Origin: Streptomyces antibioticus
Lineage (GTDB): Bacteria; Actinomycetota; Actinomycetes; Streptomycetales; Streptomycetaceae
Length of the DNA stretch: 64,000 bases
NCBI RefSeq assembly: GCF_001514065.1
Contig: NZ_KQ948423.1
Location: forward strand, 891,717-955,716
Direction of reading: 5' to 3'
Below, piece by piece: positions 16,496 through 25,220 of the stretch. Under the pieces are notes generated by a model, which saw nothing but the letters and a program-made list of their open reading frames with translations, did no database searches and was not told the DNA's origin. Within the stretch, counting starts at the first letter, position 1, and each line of letters begins with the position of its first letter. Both the position numbers and the translations under genes were made by a program.

Positions 16496-17227
16496 TCACA
16501 CCTGCACGATCGGTTCCTTCGTGAACAGTGCTCCCAGCCTCGGTGCGTTCACGCGGCGGTCCGCGAGGCGGAGGCCCTCCCAGACCGTTACCTGGTTGGC
16601 GGTGAGGACCGGCTTGCCGAGTTCCTTCTCCAGGGCGGGGAGGTGGGCGACCGTGTGCAGGGCGGTGTCGGGGAGCAGGAGGGCGTCCGCGTCCGGGGTG
16701 TCGGCCTGCCTCGCCAGGGCGAAGACCTCCGCCTCGCCCCAGGTGCCGACCTCGGCCGCCGTGATGATCCCGGCGCCCTTGACGCCGGTCACCTCCAGGC
16801 CGCCGGCCCGCAGGAAGTCCGCGAACATCGCGGCCACGTCGTCCGGGTACGTCGCCCCGACCGCGACCCGGCCGGCCTTGATCTCCTGGGCCGCGTGCAC
16901 GAAGGCGAAGGACGTCGAGGACGCCGGCATGCCCGCCGCCATGGCCAGGCCGCGGACCTGCTCGTGGGCGCCCTCCCAGCCGTGGACGAAACTGCCGCTG
17001 GTGCAGGCCCACACCACGGACTCGGCGCCGCCCATGCGCAGTTCCTCGACGCCGGCCGCGAGCCGTTCGGGCGAGCCCATCTCCAGCAGTGCGTCCTCGC
17101 GGTGGGCGTCCTCGCCGATGTCGGTGTGCACCACGTCGACCCGGATGTCGCTGCCCAGGAGTTGCTCGATGCGCGGATAGTCGTCCTCGGCGGAATGGCC
17201 CGGGTAGAGGAGTCCGAGTGCGGTCAT
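16496..17227 (-). CDS. Maleate isomerase / Asp-Glu racemase family protein (EutA-like)
   Basis: 243 residues from the ATG at 17227, which overlaps the stop of the upstream gene (ATGA). Family landmarks are the two half-site cysteine regions: VWACTSGSFVHGWEG (first cysteine) and, in the second half, LLLPDTALHT, where the second catalytic cysteine would be expected but a Thr/Asp context is seen. It resembles maleate cis-trans isomerase, arylmalonate decarboxylase and EutA of ectoine catabolism. The loss of the second cysteine suggests a decarboxylase-like or altered activity rather than a true racemase. Partner of the paralog encoded immediately upstream. Confidence 0.82.
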   Translation of the reverse strand: MTALGLLYPGHSAEDDYPRIEQLLGSDIRVDVVHTDIGEDAHREDALLEMGSPERLAAGVEELRMGGAESVVWACTSGSFVHGWEGAHEQVRGLAMAAGMPASSTSFAFVHAAQEIKAGRVAVGATYPDDVAAMFADFLRAGGLEVTGVKGAGIITAAEVGTWGEAEVFALARQADTPDADALLLPDTALHTVAHLPALEKELGKPVLTANQVTVWEGLRLADRRVNAPRLGALFTKEPIVQV

Positions 17228-18021
17228 GTCCAGCCTTCCTGCTGCTGTTCTTCGTCGGGCAGTACCGGTCGCAGGGGGCCCGGACGCGCCGCCGGATCGA
17301 TCAGCGCCTGATAAGGCCCCATGGCCCGGGTACCCAGTCGGCGCAGCGCCGCCCACATCGTCACCTGGTTGGCCGAGATCACCGGCAGGCGCAGTTCGGC
17401 CTCCAGCTGCGGGATGACGTCGTACGTCGGGAGGTTGGTGCAGCTGATGAACAGGGCGTCGGCGTCCCGGCGTACCGCCTTGTGCGCCATGGCGACCACC
17501 TCGCGGTACGGCACCTTCCAGATGTGCCTGGTCAGGCCCATGAAGGCGCAGCCGGTGACGGTGACGCCCGCCTCCGCGACGTACTCCTCCAGCGAGCGGG
17601 TGACCGAGACGGTGTACGGCGTCACCAGGGCGAGGCGGCGCACGCCCAGCTCGGTCAGGGCTTCGAGGAGGGCCCCGGACGTGGTGACGGACGGGACCTC
17701 GCCCGCCCTCGTCATCGCCTCGCACATCGCGCGTTCGCCCGCGATGCCGCCGACGAAGCTGCCGGAGGTGCAGGCGTAGGCGACGACCTCGGGGGTGATG
17801 GCGTGCAGGGTGCGGACGGCGTCGTGCAGCGTCTCGTGCTCGCTGACGAGACGGGCCAGGTCGAGGCTGACCTCGACGGGCACGTACGGCGTCCTGGTCA
17901 GATGGAGCGAGATGTCGTCCGGGACCCAGCGCCACAGTTCGCGGTCCAGGGCGAAGTCGAAGGGTGCCACGACGCCGACACCGCGCTGGGGGCGCGGTCC
18001 GCCGAGAAAAGAGAGGTCCAT
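17224..18021 (-). CDS. Maleate isomerase / Asp-Glu racemase family protein, second paralog
   Basis: 265 residues from the ATG at 18021 (GTG 18039 is an in-frame alternative with a worse ribosome site). It shows the same fold as its downstream neighbour, but here both catalytic-type cysteines are present: AYACTSGSFVGG in the first half and ALFISCTNLPTYDVI in the second, as in maleate isomerase (maleate to fumarate through a cysteine adduct). The two genes overlap by 4 bp and are surely co-transcribed. One paralog with both cysteines and one apparently with a single one suggests a heteromeric enzyme or two successive reactions. Confidence 0.86.
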   Translation of the reverse strand: MDLSFLGGPRPQRGVGVVAPFDFALDRELWRWVPDDISLHLTRTPYVPVEVSLDLARLVSEHETLHDAVRTLHAITPEVVAYACTSGSFVGGIAGERAMCEAMTRAGEVPSVTTSGALLEALTELGVRRLALVTPYTVSVTRSLEEYVAEAGVTVTGCAFMGLTRHIWKVPYREVVAMAHKAVRRDADALFISCTNLPTYDVIPQLEAELRLPVISANQVTMWAALRRLGTRAMGPYQALIDPAARPGPLRPVLPDEEQQQEGWT

Positions 18022-18153
18022 GGCAGGCACCGGCCTCACGGTGAGAGACGGGGGGACAACGGACCGTGCGCGCGCCCGTGTTGACGAAGGTAGGTTCGGG
18101 TGCGAGCGTGGTCAATCCGCGCATGTCAGACGCCCGTGGAGGAACGGCTTCGC

Positions 18154-19101
18154 ATGACCTCCCCCACCCTCCTCGTCCTGGACGCCGATCCCCTTCCCCG
18201 CCTCGGCCGCCTCACCGGTCGCGTCCGCATCGAGCACGCGGACGCGTCGACGCTGGCCGAGCGGCTGCCGTCCGCCGATGTGCTGCTGGTGTGGGACTTC
18301 ACCTCGCACGCCGTACGGCACGCCTGGCCCGGCGAGGGTCCGCGGCCGCGCTGGGTGCACACGGCGAGCGCGGGTGTGGACCATCTGATGTGCCCCGAAC
18401 TCGCCGCGTCCGACACGGTGGTGACCAACGCGCGCGGGATCTTCGACCAGCCGATCGCCGAGTACGTCGCGGCCCTCGTGCTGGCGATGGCGAAGGATCT
18501 GCCGAGGACGCTGGAGCTCCAGTGGGAGGGCGTCTGGCGGCACCGGGAGTCCCGTCGGGTCTCCGGGACGCGGGCCGTGGTCGTGGGCTCCGGGCCCATC
18601 GGGCGGACGATCGCCCGCATGCTCAAGGCACTTGAGGTGACGACCGCACTGGTCGGGCGCACCCCGCGCACCGGCATCCACGGCCCCGACGATCTCGACC
18701 GGCTGATCGCCCGCGCCGACTGGATCATCGCGGCGGCTCCGCTGACCGAGCAGACGTCCGGCATGTTCGACGCGCGGCGGTTCGGGGTGATGCAGCCCTC
18801 GGCCCGGTTCATCAACATCGGGCGGGGCGGCCTGGTCGTCGAGGACGCGCTGGCCGAGGCGCTCAGGCGCCGGTGGATCGCGGGCGCGGCGCTGGACGTC
18901 TTCGAGCACGAACCCCTGGGCCCCGACAGCCCGTTGTGGCAGGTGCCCGATCTGATCGTGTCCCCGCACATGAGCGGGGACACGGTCGGCTGGCGGGACG
19001 AACTCGGTTTGCAGTTCCTGGAGTTGTACGAGCGGTGGGAGGCGGGCAAGCCACTGCTGAACGTGGTCGACAAGAAGCGTGGATACGTACCCGGACACTG
19101 A
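18154..19101 (+). CDS. D-isomer-specific 2-hydroxyacid dehydrogenase
   Basis: 315 residues from the ATG at 18154, with GGAGGAA upstream. The NAD-binding loop VVGSGPIGRTIARML is in the middle. The family active-site trio is visible: Arg in INIGRGGLVVEDAL, Glu in LDVFEHEPLGPDSPLW, and His in IVSPHMSGDTVGW. Near-complete length for the family. It should interconvert a 2-keto acid and a D-2-hydroxy acid using NAD(P)H. It diverges from the racemase pair and is followed 13 bp later by the amidase gene, so it belongs to the same predicted catabolic locus. Confidence 0.9.
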   Translation: MTSPTLLVLDADPLPRLGRLTGRVRIEHADASTLAERLPSADVLLVWDFTSHAVRHAWPGEGPRPRWVHTASAGVDHLMCPELAASDTVVTNARGIFDQPIAEYVAALVLAMAKDLPRTLELQWEGVWRHRESRRVSGTRAVVVGSGPIGRTIARMLKALEVTTALVGRTPRTGIHGPDDLDRLIARADWIIAAAPLTEQTSGMFDARRFGVMQPSARFINIGRGGLVVEDALAEALRRRWIAGAALDVFEHEPLGPDSPLWQVPDLIVSPHMSGDTVGWRDELGLQFLELYERWEAGKPLLNVVDKKRGYVPGH

Positions 19102-19114
19102 CCTGGGGGTGTGC

Positions 19115-20500
19115 ATGAGGGACCTCACCGCGCTCGGCGCCGTGGAGCTCGTCGAGGGGTACCGCAGGGGCGAGTTCAGCCCGGTGGAGGTGACCCGGGC
19201 GGCGCTGGAGCGGGCCGAGGAGATCCAACCGGAGGTCAACGCGTTCGTGCGGCTGACCGGCGAGGAGGCGCTCGCGCAGGCGCGGGAGTCGGCGGACCGC
19301 TGGCGGCGCGGGGAGCCCGCCGGGCTGGTGGACGGGGTCCCGGTCACGGTGAAGGACATCCTGCTGATGCGCGGGGCGCCGACCCTGAAGGGGTCGAAGG
19401 TGCTGTCGGAGAAGGGCAGTTGGGACGAGGACGCGCCCTCCGTCGCCCGGCTCCGGGAGCAGGGTGCCGTGTTCCTCGGCAAGACCACGACCCCGGAGTT
19501 CGGCTGGAAGGGCGTCACGGACTCGCCGCTGTCCGGCGTCACCCGCAACCCGCACGATCCGACCCGCACCGCGGGCGGCTCCAGCGGCGGCGCCGCGGCG
19601 GCCGTGGCCCTCGGCGCGGGCCCCCTCGCCCTCGGCACGGACGGGGGCGGCAGCGTCCGTATCCCGGCCGCGTTCTGCGGGATCTTCGCGCTGAAGCCGA
19701 CGTACGGCAGGGTGCCGCTGTACCCGGCGAGCGCGTTCGGCACCCTCGCCCATGTCGGGCCGATGACCCGGGACGCGGCGGACGCGGCGCTGATGCTGGA
19801 CGTCATCGGGGCGCCGGACGCCCGGGACTGGTCGGCTCAGGGGCCAAGTGCCGTGTCCTACCGGGATGTTCTCCAGGAGGGCGTCCGTGGTCTGCGGATC
19901 GCCTACTCCCCTTCCTTCGGCGGCCAGGTCCGGGTGCAGCCGGGCGTCGCGGCAGCGGTCCGGCGCGGTGTCGAGGAGTTGGCGCGGCTCGGTGCCTATG
20001 TCGAGGAGGCCGACCCGGACTTCGCGGACCCGGCGGACGCCTTCCACACCCTGTGGTTCAGCGGGGCGGCCCGGGTGACCCAGCAGTTCGGGCCGCACCA
20101 GCGGGAGTTGCTCGATCCCGGGCTGCGGGAGATCTGCGGGCTCGGCGCGCGCTACAGCGCGCTGGACTATCTCGCCGCCGTCGACGTCCGCATGGACCTC
20201 GGCCGCCGGATGGGCCGCTTCCACGAGTCGTACGACCTGCTGGTGACGCCCACCTTGCCGGTCACAGCGTTCGAGGCGGGCGTCGAGGTGCCGAAGGGCT
20301 CGGCGTATCGGCGGTGGACGGGGTGGACGCCGTTCACCTACCCGTTCAACATGACCCAGCAGCCGGCCGCGTCCGTCCCGGTGGGGGTGGACGGCGACGG
20401 GCTGCCGGTGGGACTCCAGATCGTGGCCGCCCGGCACCGGGACGACCTGGTGCTGCGGGCGGCGCACGCCCTGGACGGGTTCACGCCCGCCGGAAACTGA
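19115..20500 (+). CDS. Amidase (amidase signature family)
   Basis: 461 residues from the ATG at 19115, with a G-rich ribosome site. The amidase signature is complete: catalytic Lys in PVTVKDILLM, then GGSSGGAAAAVALGAGPLALG with the cis-Ser and nucleophile Ser of the Ser-Ser-Lys triad, and DGGGSVRIPAAFCG. The product hydrolyses an amide to acid plus ammonia; relatives include aryl amidases and GatA-like proteins, so the substrate is open. Its place between the hydroxyacid dehydrogenase and the importer genes suggests that it releases a carboxylate which the other enzymes then process. Confidence 0.92.
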   Translation: MRDLTALGAVELVEGYRRGEFSPVEVTRAALERAEEIQPEVNAFVRLTGEEALAQARESADRWRRGEPAGLVDGVPVTVKDILLMRGAPTLKGSKVLSEKGSWDEDAPSVARLREQGAVFLGKTTTPEFGWKGVTDSPLSGVTRNPHDPTRTAGGSSGGAAAAVALGAGPLALGTDGGGSVRIPAAFCGIFALKPTYGRVPLYPASAFGTLAHVGPMTRDAADAALMLDVIGAPDARDWSAQGPSAVSYRDVLQEGVRGLRIAYSPSFGGQVRVQPGVAAAVRRGVEELARLGAYVEEADPDFADPADAFHTLWFSGAARVTQQFGPHQRELLDPGLREICGLGARYSALDYLAAVDVRMDLGRRMGRFHESYDLLVTPTLPVTAFEAGVEVPKGSAYRRWTGWTPFTYPFNMTQQPAASVPVGVDGDGLPVGLQIVAARHRDDLVLRAAHALDGFTPAGN

Positions 20501-20975
20501 GGGTCTCCCCCGCCGCCCCCGTCCGCCAGAGGTCGTTGCAGGCCTCGGCCATCCGCTCCAGTCCCTCCGTCACCTGTCCCCAGACGATGCCGGGCACCCA
20601 GCCCACGTCACCGTTGAGGAGGAGGTTGTTGCGCTCGTAGAAGAGGGCGAGGTCGACGACCGTGGTCCCGGCGTGGACCTCACGGTCGTAGCCGTAGGCC
20701 TGGGTGCCCAGTTCGGTCCCGGCGAAGGCGAAGTAGCAGAGGTCGCCGGGGATGGGCGTGACGGTGGGGTTCTCCAGCGGTGGCTCAGACGGTGCAAAGG
20801 GTGGGAACAGGGCGTAGATCTCGTTCCGGGCATACTTCGCGTGGTAGACGTCGCCGGCGAGCGGGAGGGCGTCCCAGACGGCCGCGCAGGTCAGCGGCGC
20901 GCGGTCGTCCAGCAGCTTTGCCGTGACGCTGATACCCCGCTTGACCAGCGAGACTTCTATGTAACGGTCAGCCAT
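20481..20975 (-). CDS. DUF3830 family protein
   Basis: 164 residues from the ATG at 20975 (an ATG at 20984 adds three codons). It begins MADRYIEVSLVKRGISVTAKL and contains AAVWDALPLAGDVYHAKYARNE, ELGTQAYGY, FYERNNLLLNGDVGWVPG; this is the DUF3830 pattern, a cyclophilin-like small beta-barrel. The family has no proven function and is found beside amidases, maleate-isomerase-like genes and importers. Its 3' end overlaps the amidase 3' end by 20 bp on the opposite strand. Divergent from the binding-protein gene, 47 bp away. Confidence 0.83.
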   Translation of the reverse strand: MADRYIEVSLVKRGISVTAKLLDDRAPLTCAAVWDALPLAGDVYHAKYARNEIYALFPPFAPSEPPLENPTVTPIPGDLCYFAFAGTELGTQAYGYDREVHAGTTVVDLALFYERNNLLLNGDVGWVPGIVWGQVTEGLERMAEACNDLWRTGAAGETLSFRRA

Positions 20976-21022
20976 GCACTCCATGGTGCATACATCGCAT
21001 GCTCTCGGGTAGCCGCGCCGCC

Positions 21023-21928
21023 ATGGCTCCACCAATAGGGAACGAGAAACACACACCCGGAACCACACGCCGATCGCTGCTCGCGGGGGTGGCGGCGCTC
21101 GGTGCGCTGGGGACCGCCGGCTGCTCGCGGGTGGCCACGGCCTCGACGACGGCCGGCGGTGATCTGCTGGACCGGATGCGGGCGGCGGGGGTGGTCCGGC
21201 TCGGTATCGCCGGTGAGATCCCGTTCGGCTACATCGACAGGAACGGCGAACTGACCGGCGAGGCGCCCGAGCTGGCCAAGGCGATCTTCAAACGGCTGGG
21301 GGTGGACCGGGTCCAGCCGGTGCCGACCGAGTTCGGCTCGCTCATCCCGGGTCTCAACTCCCAGCAGTTCGACGTCGTCGCCGCCGGGATGTACGTCAAC
21401 CCCGAGCGCTGCGAGCAGGTCATCTTCGCCGACCCGGACTACCAGATGCTCGACTCCTTCATCGTCCGCAAGGGCAACCCCAAGGGGCTGCACACCTACC
21501 AGGACGTCGTCGAGAAGAAGGCCAAGTTCGCCACCGGGACCGGGTACGCGGAGATCCAGTACGCCGTGGACGCGGGGTACGAGGAGAGCGACATCCTGAT
21601 CGTGCCGGACCAGGTCGCCGGGCTGAACGCCGTGGAGGCCGGCCGGGCCGACGTGTTCGCCGGTACGGCGCTCACCACCCGTGAGGTGGTGAAGAAGTCC
21701 GCCAAGGCCGAGGCCACCAAGGCCTTCGCGCCGCTCGTGGACGGCAAACCGCATGTGGACGGCGGCGCGTTCGCCTTCCGGCCCACCGAGACCAGGCTGC
21801 GGGACGCCTTCAACGTCGAGCTGCGCAAGCTCAAGAAGAGCGGGGAGCTGTTCCGCATCCTGCGGCCCTTCGGGTTCACCAAGGCCGAGATGACGGACCT
21901 CACGGCGAAGGAGCTCTGCGGCGGATGA
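21023..21928 (+). CDS. ehuB: ABC importer solute-binding lipoprotein, EhuB-like
   Basis: 301 residues from the ATG at 21023. The N-terminus has a twin-arginine start (TRRSLLAG) and lipobox LGTAGC with Cys34, so it is exported, probably by Tat, and lipid-anchored. The mature part is a family-3 binding protein: VVRLGIAGEIPFGYID, FGSLIPGLNSQQFDVVAAGMY, and a domain-return segment near ATGTGYAEIQYA. Sequence style and partner genes match the ectoine/hydroxyectoine binding protein EhuB, but related polar amino-acid binders are hard to exclude. It heads a four-gene operon with overlapping stops and starts. Confidence 0.82.
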   Translation: MAPPIGNEKHTPGTTRRSLLAGVAALGALGTAGCSRVATASTTAGGDLLDRMRAAGVVRLGIAGEIPFGYIDRNGELTGEAPELAKAIFKRLGVDRVQPVPTEFGSLIPGLNSQQFDVVAAGMYVNPERCEQVIFADPDYQMLDSFIVRKGNPKGLHTYQDVVEKKAKFATGTGYAEIQYAVDAGYEESDILIVPDQVAGLNAVEAGRADVFAGTALTTREVVKKSAKAEATKAFAPLVDGKPHVDGGAFAFRPTETRLRDAFNVELRKLKKSGELFRILRPFGFTKAEMTDLTAKELCGG

Positions 21929-22647
21929 CTTCAGGACTCTGGGAACTCGTCCTCAAGGGCGTGTGGGTCACCATCCAACTGCTCGTCCTCAGCTCGCTGC
22001 TGGCGGGTGCCGTCTCCTTCGTGGTCGGCATCGCGCGTACCCACCGGCTGTGGATCGTGCGCTTCCTCGCGGGCTTCTACACCGAGGTGTTCCGCGGGAC
22101 CTCGGCCCTCGTGATGATCTTCTGGGTGTTCTTCGTGCTGCCGCCCGCGTTCGGCTGGCAGCTGGTCCCGCTGTGGGCGGGCACGCTGGCGCTCGGGCTG
22201 ACGTACGGCGCCTACGGCTCGGAGATCGTGCGCGGGGCCCTCACCGCGGTCGACCCGGCGCAGAAGGAGGGCGGTATCGCGCTCAGCTTCACTCCCTGGC
22301 AGCGGCTGAAGCTGATCCTGCTGCCGCAGGCGGTGCCGGAGATGATCCCGCCGTTCTCCAACCTGCTGATCGAACTGCTCAAGGGCACCGCCCTGGTGTC
22401 GATCATGGGCATGGGTGATCTCGCGTTCAGCGGCAACCTGGTGCGGCTCGCGTTGCAGGAGAGCGCGGAGATCTACACGTATCTGCTGGTCATCTACTTC
22501 GTGATCGCCTTCGCCCTCACCCGGGTGATGCGCGGCCTGGAGAAGAAGCTGAAGGCGGGCGTCGGGAAGGCTCCGACCCGCGGGATGTCCCCGCAGCAGG
22601 AGCTGAAACGGCCCGAGACCACAGGTGTCGGAGGTGGTGTCGCGTGA
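21925..22647 (+). CDS. ehuC: ABC importer permease, EhuC-like
   Basis: 240 residues. The ATG overlaps the stop of the binding-protein gene by 4 bp. Around five membrane segments. The cytosolic ATPase-docking loop is EGGIALSFTPWQRLKLILLPQA, the EAA-type motif of polar amino-acid permeases (HisMQ/GlnP class). A polar C-terminal tail of about 30 residues follows the last helix. Forms the membrane channel with the next gene's product. Confidence 0.86.
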   Translation: MTSGLWELVLKGVWVTIQLLVLSSLLAGAVSFVVGIARTHRLWIVRFLAGFYTEVFRGTSALVMIFWVFFVLPPAFGWQLVPLWAGTLALGLTYGAYGSEIVRGALTAVDPAQKEGGIALSFTPWQRLKLILLPQAVPEMIPPFSNLLIELLKGTALVSIMGMGDLAFSGNLVRLALQESAEIYTYLLVIYFVIAFALTRVMRGLEKKLKAGVGKAPTRGMSPQQELKRPETTGVGGGVA

Positions 22648-23294
22648 AGTGGGACTGGGGAGCGGTCGGCGACTTCATGCCGCAGTTCTGGGACGGTCTG
22701 CTGGTCACCCTGCAGGCGCTGGCCCTCGGCTCGGTGATCTCCTTCGTGCTCGGCCTGGTGTGGGCGCTGCTGATGCGCGCGCCGACCCGGTGGGTGACCT
22801 GGCCGGTGGGCGCGGTCACCGAGTTCGTGCGGAACACACCGCTGCTGGTGCAACTGTTCTTCCTCTTCTACGTGCTGCCCGAGTGGGGCTTCACGTTCTC
22901 CGCGCTGACCACCGGCGTCTTCGCGATCGGCCTGCACTACTCGACGTACACCATGCAGGTCTACCGGGCCGGCATCGAGGCGGTGCCCGTCGGCCAGTGG
23001 GAGGCCGCGACGGCGCTGAACCTGCCGGTCGCCCGGACCTGGCGGGTGGTGATCCTGCCGCAGGCGATCCGCCGGGTCGTGCCGGCACTCGGCAACTACG
23101 TGATCGCGATGCTCAAGGACACGCCGCTGCTGATGGCGATCACCGTCCTCGACATGCTCGGACAGGCGCGGCTCTTCTCCCAGGAGCACTTCCAGTTCAC
23201 CGAGCCCCTGACCGTGATCGGCGTGGCCTTCATCCTCATCTCCTATCTGGCCTCCCTCCTCATGCGAGCCCTGGAGCGACGTCTTGTCCACTGA
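22644..23294 (+). CDS. ehuD: ABC importer permease, EhuD-like
   Basis: 216 residues. The GTG start at 22644 overlaps the previous stop (GTGA). About five membrane segments. The docking loop reads WEAATALNLPVARTWRVVILPQA, again the HisMQ/GlnP-type EAA motif. The N-terminal region FMPQFWDGLLVTLQALALGS is typical of this permease class. Expected to pair with the EhuC-like protein as a heterodimer. Confidence 0.87.
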   Translation: MKWDWGAVGDFMPQFWDGLLVTLQALALGSVISFVLGLVWALLMRAPTRWVTWPVGAVTEFVRNTPLLVQLFFLFYVLPEWGFTFSALTTGVFAIGLHYSTYTMQVYRAGIEAVPVGQWEAATALNLPVARTWRVVILPQAIRRVVPALGNYVIAMLKDTPLLMAITVLDMLGQARLFSQEHFQFTEPLTVIGVAFILISYLASLLMRALERRLVH

Positions 23295-24069
23295 CATACA
23301 GCCCGAGCAGAACCCCCTCGACAAGCGCGGTACCGGCGAGCTGATCCGGCTCGACCAGGTCACCAAGCGGTTCGGCGACAACACCGTCCTCGACCATCTC
23401 GACTTCTCCGTCGAGGCCGGAAAGCACGTCACCCTCATCGGGCCGTCCGGATCGGGCAAGACCACGATCCTCCGGCTCCTGATGACCCTCACCAAGCCGG
23501 ACGAGGGCACCATCACCGTCGACGGACAGCGCCTCTTCCCGGCCTCCGACAAGGAGGTCCGCGAGGTCCGCAAGAAGATCGGCATGGTGTTCCAGCAGTT
23601 CAACCTGTTCCCGAACATGTCCGTGCTGAGAAACATCACCGAGGCCCCGGTCACCGTGCTCGGCCTCTCCAAGGACGAGGCGGAGGCGCGCGCCCGCGAG
23701 CTGGTCGACCTGGTGGGCCTGGCCGACAAGTGCGACGCCTACCCGGCGCAGCTGTCCGGCGGCCAGCAGCAGCGGGTCGCGATCGCGCGGGCGCTGGCGA
23801 TGCGGCCGCAGGTACTGCTGCTCGACGAGGTGACCTCCGCGCTGGACCCCGAGCTGGTCGCGGGCGTCCTCGACGTGCTGCGGGACATCGCCCGCAGCAC
23901 CGACATCACGATGCTGTGCGTGACCCACGAGATGAACTTCGCCCGGGACATCTCGGACCAGGTCCTGATGTTCGACTCCGGGCGGATCATCGAGGCCGGG
24001 GCGCCGGAGAAGATCTTCAGCGAGCCGGAGCAGGACCGTACCCGGGAATTCCTGAGCGCGGTGCTCTGA
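23284..24069 (+). CDS. ehuA: ABC importer ATPase, EhuA-like
   Basis: 261 residues. The start is the TTG at 23284, overlapping the permease gene by 11 bp, with GGAG 8 bases upstream. All ABC motifs are present: Walker A GPSGSGKTT, Q-loop GMVFQQFNLFPNMSV, signature LSGGQQQRVAIARAL, Walker B VLLLDEVTSALDPE, and switch His in CVTHEMNFARD. It energises uptake through the two permeases. The gene ends the importer operon; no clear terminator follows. Confidence 0.93.
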   Translation: MSTDIQPEQNPLDKRGTGELIRLDQVTKRFGDNTVLDHLDFSVEAGKHVTLIGPSGSGKTTILRLLMTLTKPDEGTITVDGQRLFPASDKEVREVRKKIGMVFQQFNLFPNMSVLRNITEAPVTVLGLSKDEAEARARELVDLVGLADKCDAYPAQLSGGQQQRVAIARALAMRPQVLLLDEVTSALDPELVAGVLDVLRDIARSTDITMLCVTHEMNFARDISDQVLMFDSGRIIEAGAPEKIFSEPEQDRTREFLSAVL

Positions 24070-24134
24070 CCAAAGGTCAATTACACCTTGTGAAGGCATC
24101 GATGCGCGAGGTAGGGGCGCTGGGTCTTGACTTT

Positions 24135-24144
24135 GGCATATGCC
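24135..24144. promoter_or_regulatory. Perfect palindrome GGCATATGCC upstream of the IclR gene
   Basis: A 10-bp perfect palindrome, rare in such GC-rich DNA, 145 bp before the IclR start and 66 bp after the importer operon. The same palindrome followed by a similar AGnCGGG stretch occurs at 10344. It may be a regulator-binding site; no known consensus fits it. Confidence 0.35.
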
Positions 24145-24288
24145 AGCGGGTCAGCGCCCCTGCTGAGAGGGATGGAATCTCGTCAACAGGCCCTCACTTC
24201 AAGCCTCTTGCCCGTTATCGTGGTAGGGATCGCTGTCCGGATTACGGCCCAACTGTAGAGCGACTTAGCGAGCGCAGGGGGAACCACC

Positions 24289-25047
24289 GTGGCGCTGAAG
24301 CACGAGCCGACCGCGCCGTACCACTCGGCCCAGGACGCGCTGCGCGTCCTGGAGGCGGTGGCGCGGCACACCACCGGAATCACCGACGCCCAGCTCGCCC
24401 GGCACACCAGCATCGAACCGGAGCGGCTGACCACCCTCCTTCGCATGCTGCGCCGCGAGGGCTACGTCGAGCAGGTCGCCGACGGCGCGTATGTTACGGG
24501 CGACGCCCTGACCCGCCTCGGCTCCGCCCATGAGCGTGACCAGGCGCTGCGCGAGACGCTCCAGCGCACGCTGGACCGGCTGCGCGACTCGGTCGGCGCG
24601 GCCGTGTACTTGAGCCGGTACGTGGACGGAGAGGTGCGGATCGCCCAGTACGCGGACGGGCCGACGATGCCGGTGGTCAACGAGTGGGCGGACTTCCGCT
24701 ACTCGGCGCACGCGACGGCGATCGGCAAGAGCCTGTTGGGCCAGCTGGACCACAACAGCCGCCGCGACCATCTCTCCCGGCACAAGATGGCCCGCCTCAC
24801 CTCCCGCACGATCACCAGCGACAAGCTGCTGCTGTCCCGTCTGGAGTCCCAGCCGCCCACCGTCCCCCACCTCGACCTCCAGGAGTACGCGGTGGGCACG
24901 GTCTGCGCGGCCGTCCCCATCACCGCCGGATCGTCGGTGGGCTGCCTGGCCCTCTCACTCCCGGTCGAGCACGCCCACCGGCTCCGTCAGGCGGCGGACG
25001 CCCTGAACCGCAACGCGGCCCCGGTCCTGCTCAGCCTGGCCATCTGA
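24289..25047 (+). CDS. IclR family transcriptional regulator
   Basis: 252 residues from the GTG at 24289 with AGGGGGA upstream. The N-terminal winged helix-turn-helix (about 10-75) begins SAQDALRVLEAVARHTTGITDAQLARH; the C-terminal effector domain contains SAHATAIGKSLLGQL and AVPITAGSSVGCLALSLP, as in IclR proteins that sense small carboxylates or amino-acid derivatives. It lies directly after the importer operon with 219 bp between, so it is the likely regulator of the locus from 16.5 to 24.1 kb. The intervening DNA carries the palindrome GGCATATGCC, a possible operator. Confidence 0.9.
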   Translation: MALKHEPTAPYHSAQDALRVLEAVARHTTGITDAQLARHTSIEPERLTTLLRMLRREGYVEQVADGAYVTGDALTRLGSAHERDQALRETLQRTLDRLRDSVGAAVYLSRYVDGEVRIAQYADGPTMPVVNEWADFRYSAHATAIGKSLLGQLDHNSRRDHLSRHKMARLTSRTITSDKLLLSRLESQPPTVPHLDLQEYAVGTVCAAVPITAGSSVGCLALSLPVEHAHRLRQAADALNRNAAPVLLSLAI

Positions 25048-25146
25048 CTCCCCTACCCACCGGTGGTCAGAAGCACCCCTCAGGACCAGGTAGTATTTTC
25101 TCTGTCGCCAGCCAAGGGAGCAAAACCCGAGGTCGGCGAGGGTCAT

Positions 25147-25220
25147 GCGCCGCTAGCTCAGTTGGTTAGAGCAGCTGACTCTTAATCAGCGGGTCCGGGG
25201 TTCGAGTCCCTGGCGGCGCA
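25147..25220 (+). tRNA. tRNA-Lys (CTT anticodon), copy 2
   Basis: Identical to the copy at 11032: 7-bp acceptor GCGCCGC/GCGGCGC, anticodon arm with CTT, T arm CGGGG/CCCTG, discriminator A, no encoded CCA. The acyl-CoA ligase gene on the other strand reads through its terminator into this gene. Confidence 0.97.

Noticed and set aside
16266-16500. Mobile element near 16.4 kb
   Set aside because: No inverted repeats or transposase frame; the lower GC fits an ordinary promoter region.
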